The position numbers were made by a program, and so were the translations under genes. This document shows positions 43,581 through 43,629 of a DNA stretch of 43,629 nt, piece after piece. The DNA is taken from the NCBI GenBank assembly GCA_009746045.1, contig RPFO01001438.1, positions 1 to 43,629 on the forward strand, written 5' to 3'. This DNA comes from Mesostigma viride. Its lineage: Eukaryota; Streptophyta; Mesostigmatophyceae; Mesostigmatales; Mesostigmataceae. Below the pieces are notes generated by a model, which worked only from the letters and a program-made list of their open reading frames with translations, made no database searches and was not told the DNA's origin. How positions within the stretch are numbered: position 1 is the first letter of the stretch; every line of letters begins with the position of its first letter.

Positions 43581-43629
43581 GTTTCATGTACGTGTCACAT
43601 GCTATCTCAAGGGTGGCTGTCATTATTGT

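Noticed and set aside
1-43629. CRISPR arrays
   Set aside because: No set of evenly spaced identical repeats with unique spacers was seen; the 4578-4831 repeats are too degenerate and the only long direct repeats are the two LTRs.

Overview
The window is part of a large, GC-rich eukaryotic DNA virus genome of the Nucleocytoviricota (giant virus) type. It most likely belongs to a virus of a unicellular alga or other protist, either free or integrated in a host chromosome. Evidence for this: an SF3 (D5-like) replicative helicase, an archaeo-eukaryotic (PrimPol-like) primase, a poxvirus A22-like resolvase, a YqaJ/lambda-type exonuclease, a D6/D11-like superfamily 2 helicase, a capping-enzyme-like protein, KilA-N and BRO-like proteins, a tRNA, and many small lineage-specific membrane and zinc-finger proteins. 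Genes are dense, lie on both strands and often overlap by a few bases. I name no species.

Layout. 1-4.6 kb: a partial gene, a DUF5760-like protein, a RING/TRAF zinc-finger protein, small membrane and putative lipid-anchored proteins, and an F-box-like protein. 4.6-7.5 kb: a gene-free stretch with about 50-bp-spaced degenerate repeats, then the SF3 helicase. 7.6-9.8 kb: small proteins. 9.8-19.1 kb: three fibre/adhesin genes. The largest (Fn3, Ig-like and LamG-like domains) is cut by a 2,147-bp LTR retroelement with apparently identical 641-bp LTRs and a 5-bp target duplication. 19.2-21.4 kb: BRO-like and KilA-N proteins and a tRNA-Ile(UAU). 21.6-28.7 kb: structural or unknown proteins and a nuclease cluster. 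28.7-32.3 kb: SLATT membrane protein, cobalamin adenosyltransferase, primase, capping-like protein. 32.4-34.1 kb: small proteins. 34.2-39.0 kb: a ribonucleotide reductase gene in four exons whose three introns each carry two other genes. 39.0-42.6 kb: membrane protein and D6/D11-like helicase. 42.7-43.6 kb: compositionally different DNA with a probable retroelement fragment, possibly host DNA.

The most interesting system is an adenosylcobalamin (B12)-dependent class II ribonucleotide reductase encoded together with an ATP:cob(I)alamin adenosyltransferase, the enzyme that makes its cofactor. The virus could thus make dNTPs by an oxygen-independent, B12-dependent route from host cobalamin. The reductase gene is also remarkable for its architecture: GT-AG introns of 693, 847 and 1,251 bp with pyrimidine-rich 3' ends, about 75-93% occupied by nested genes on both strands. 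Joining the exons gives an uninterrupted 677-residue enzyme.

Quality caution: at least a dozen genes are broken by an apparent loss of one base, mostly in G or C runs, always in the direction that one extra base would repair. That pattern suggests systematic homopolymer under-calling rather than gene decay. Genes affected are annotated across the break and the break is given.
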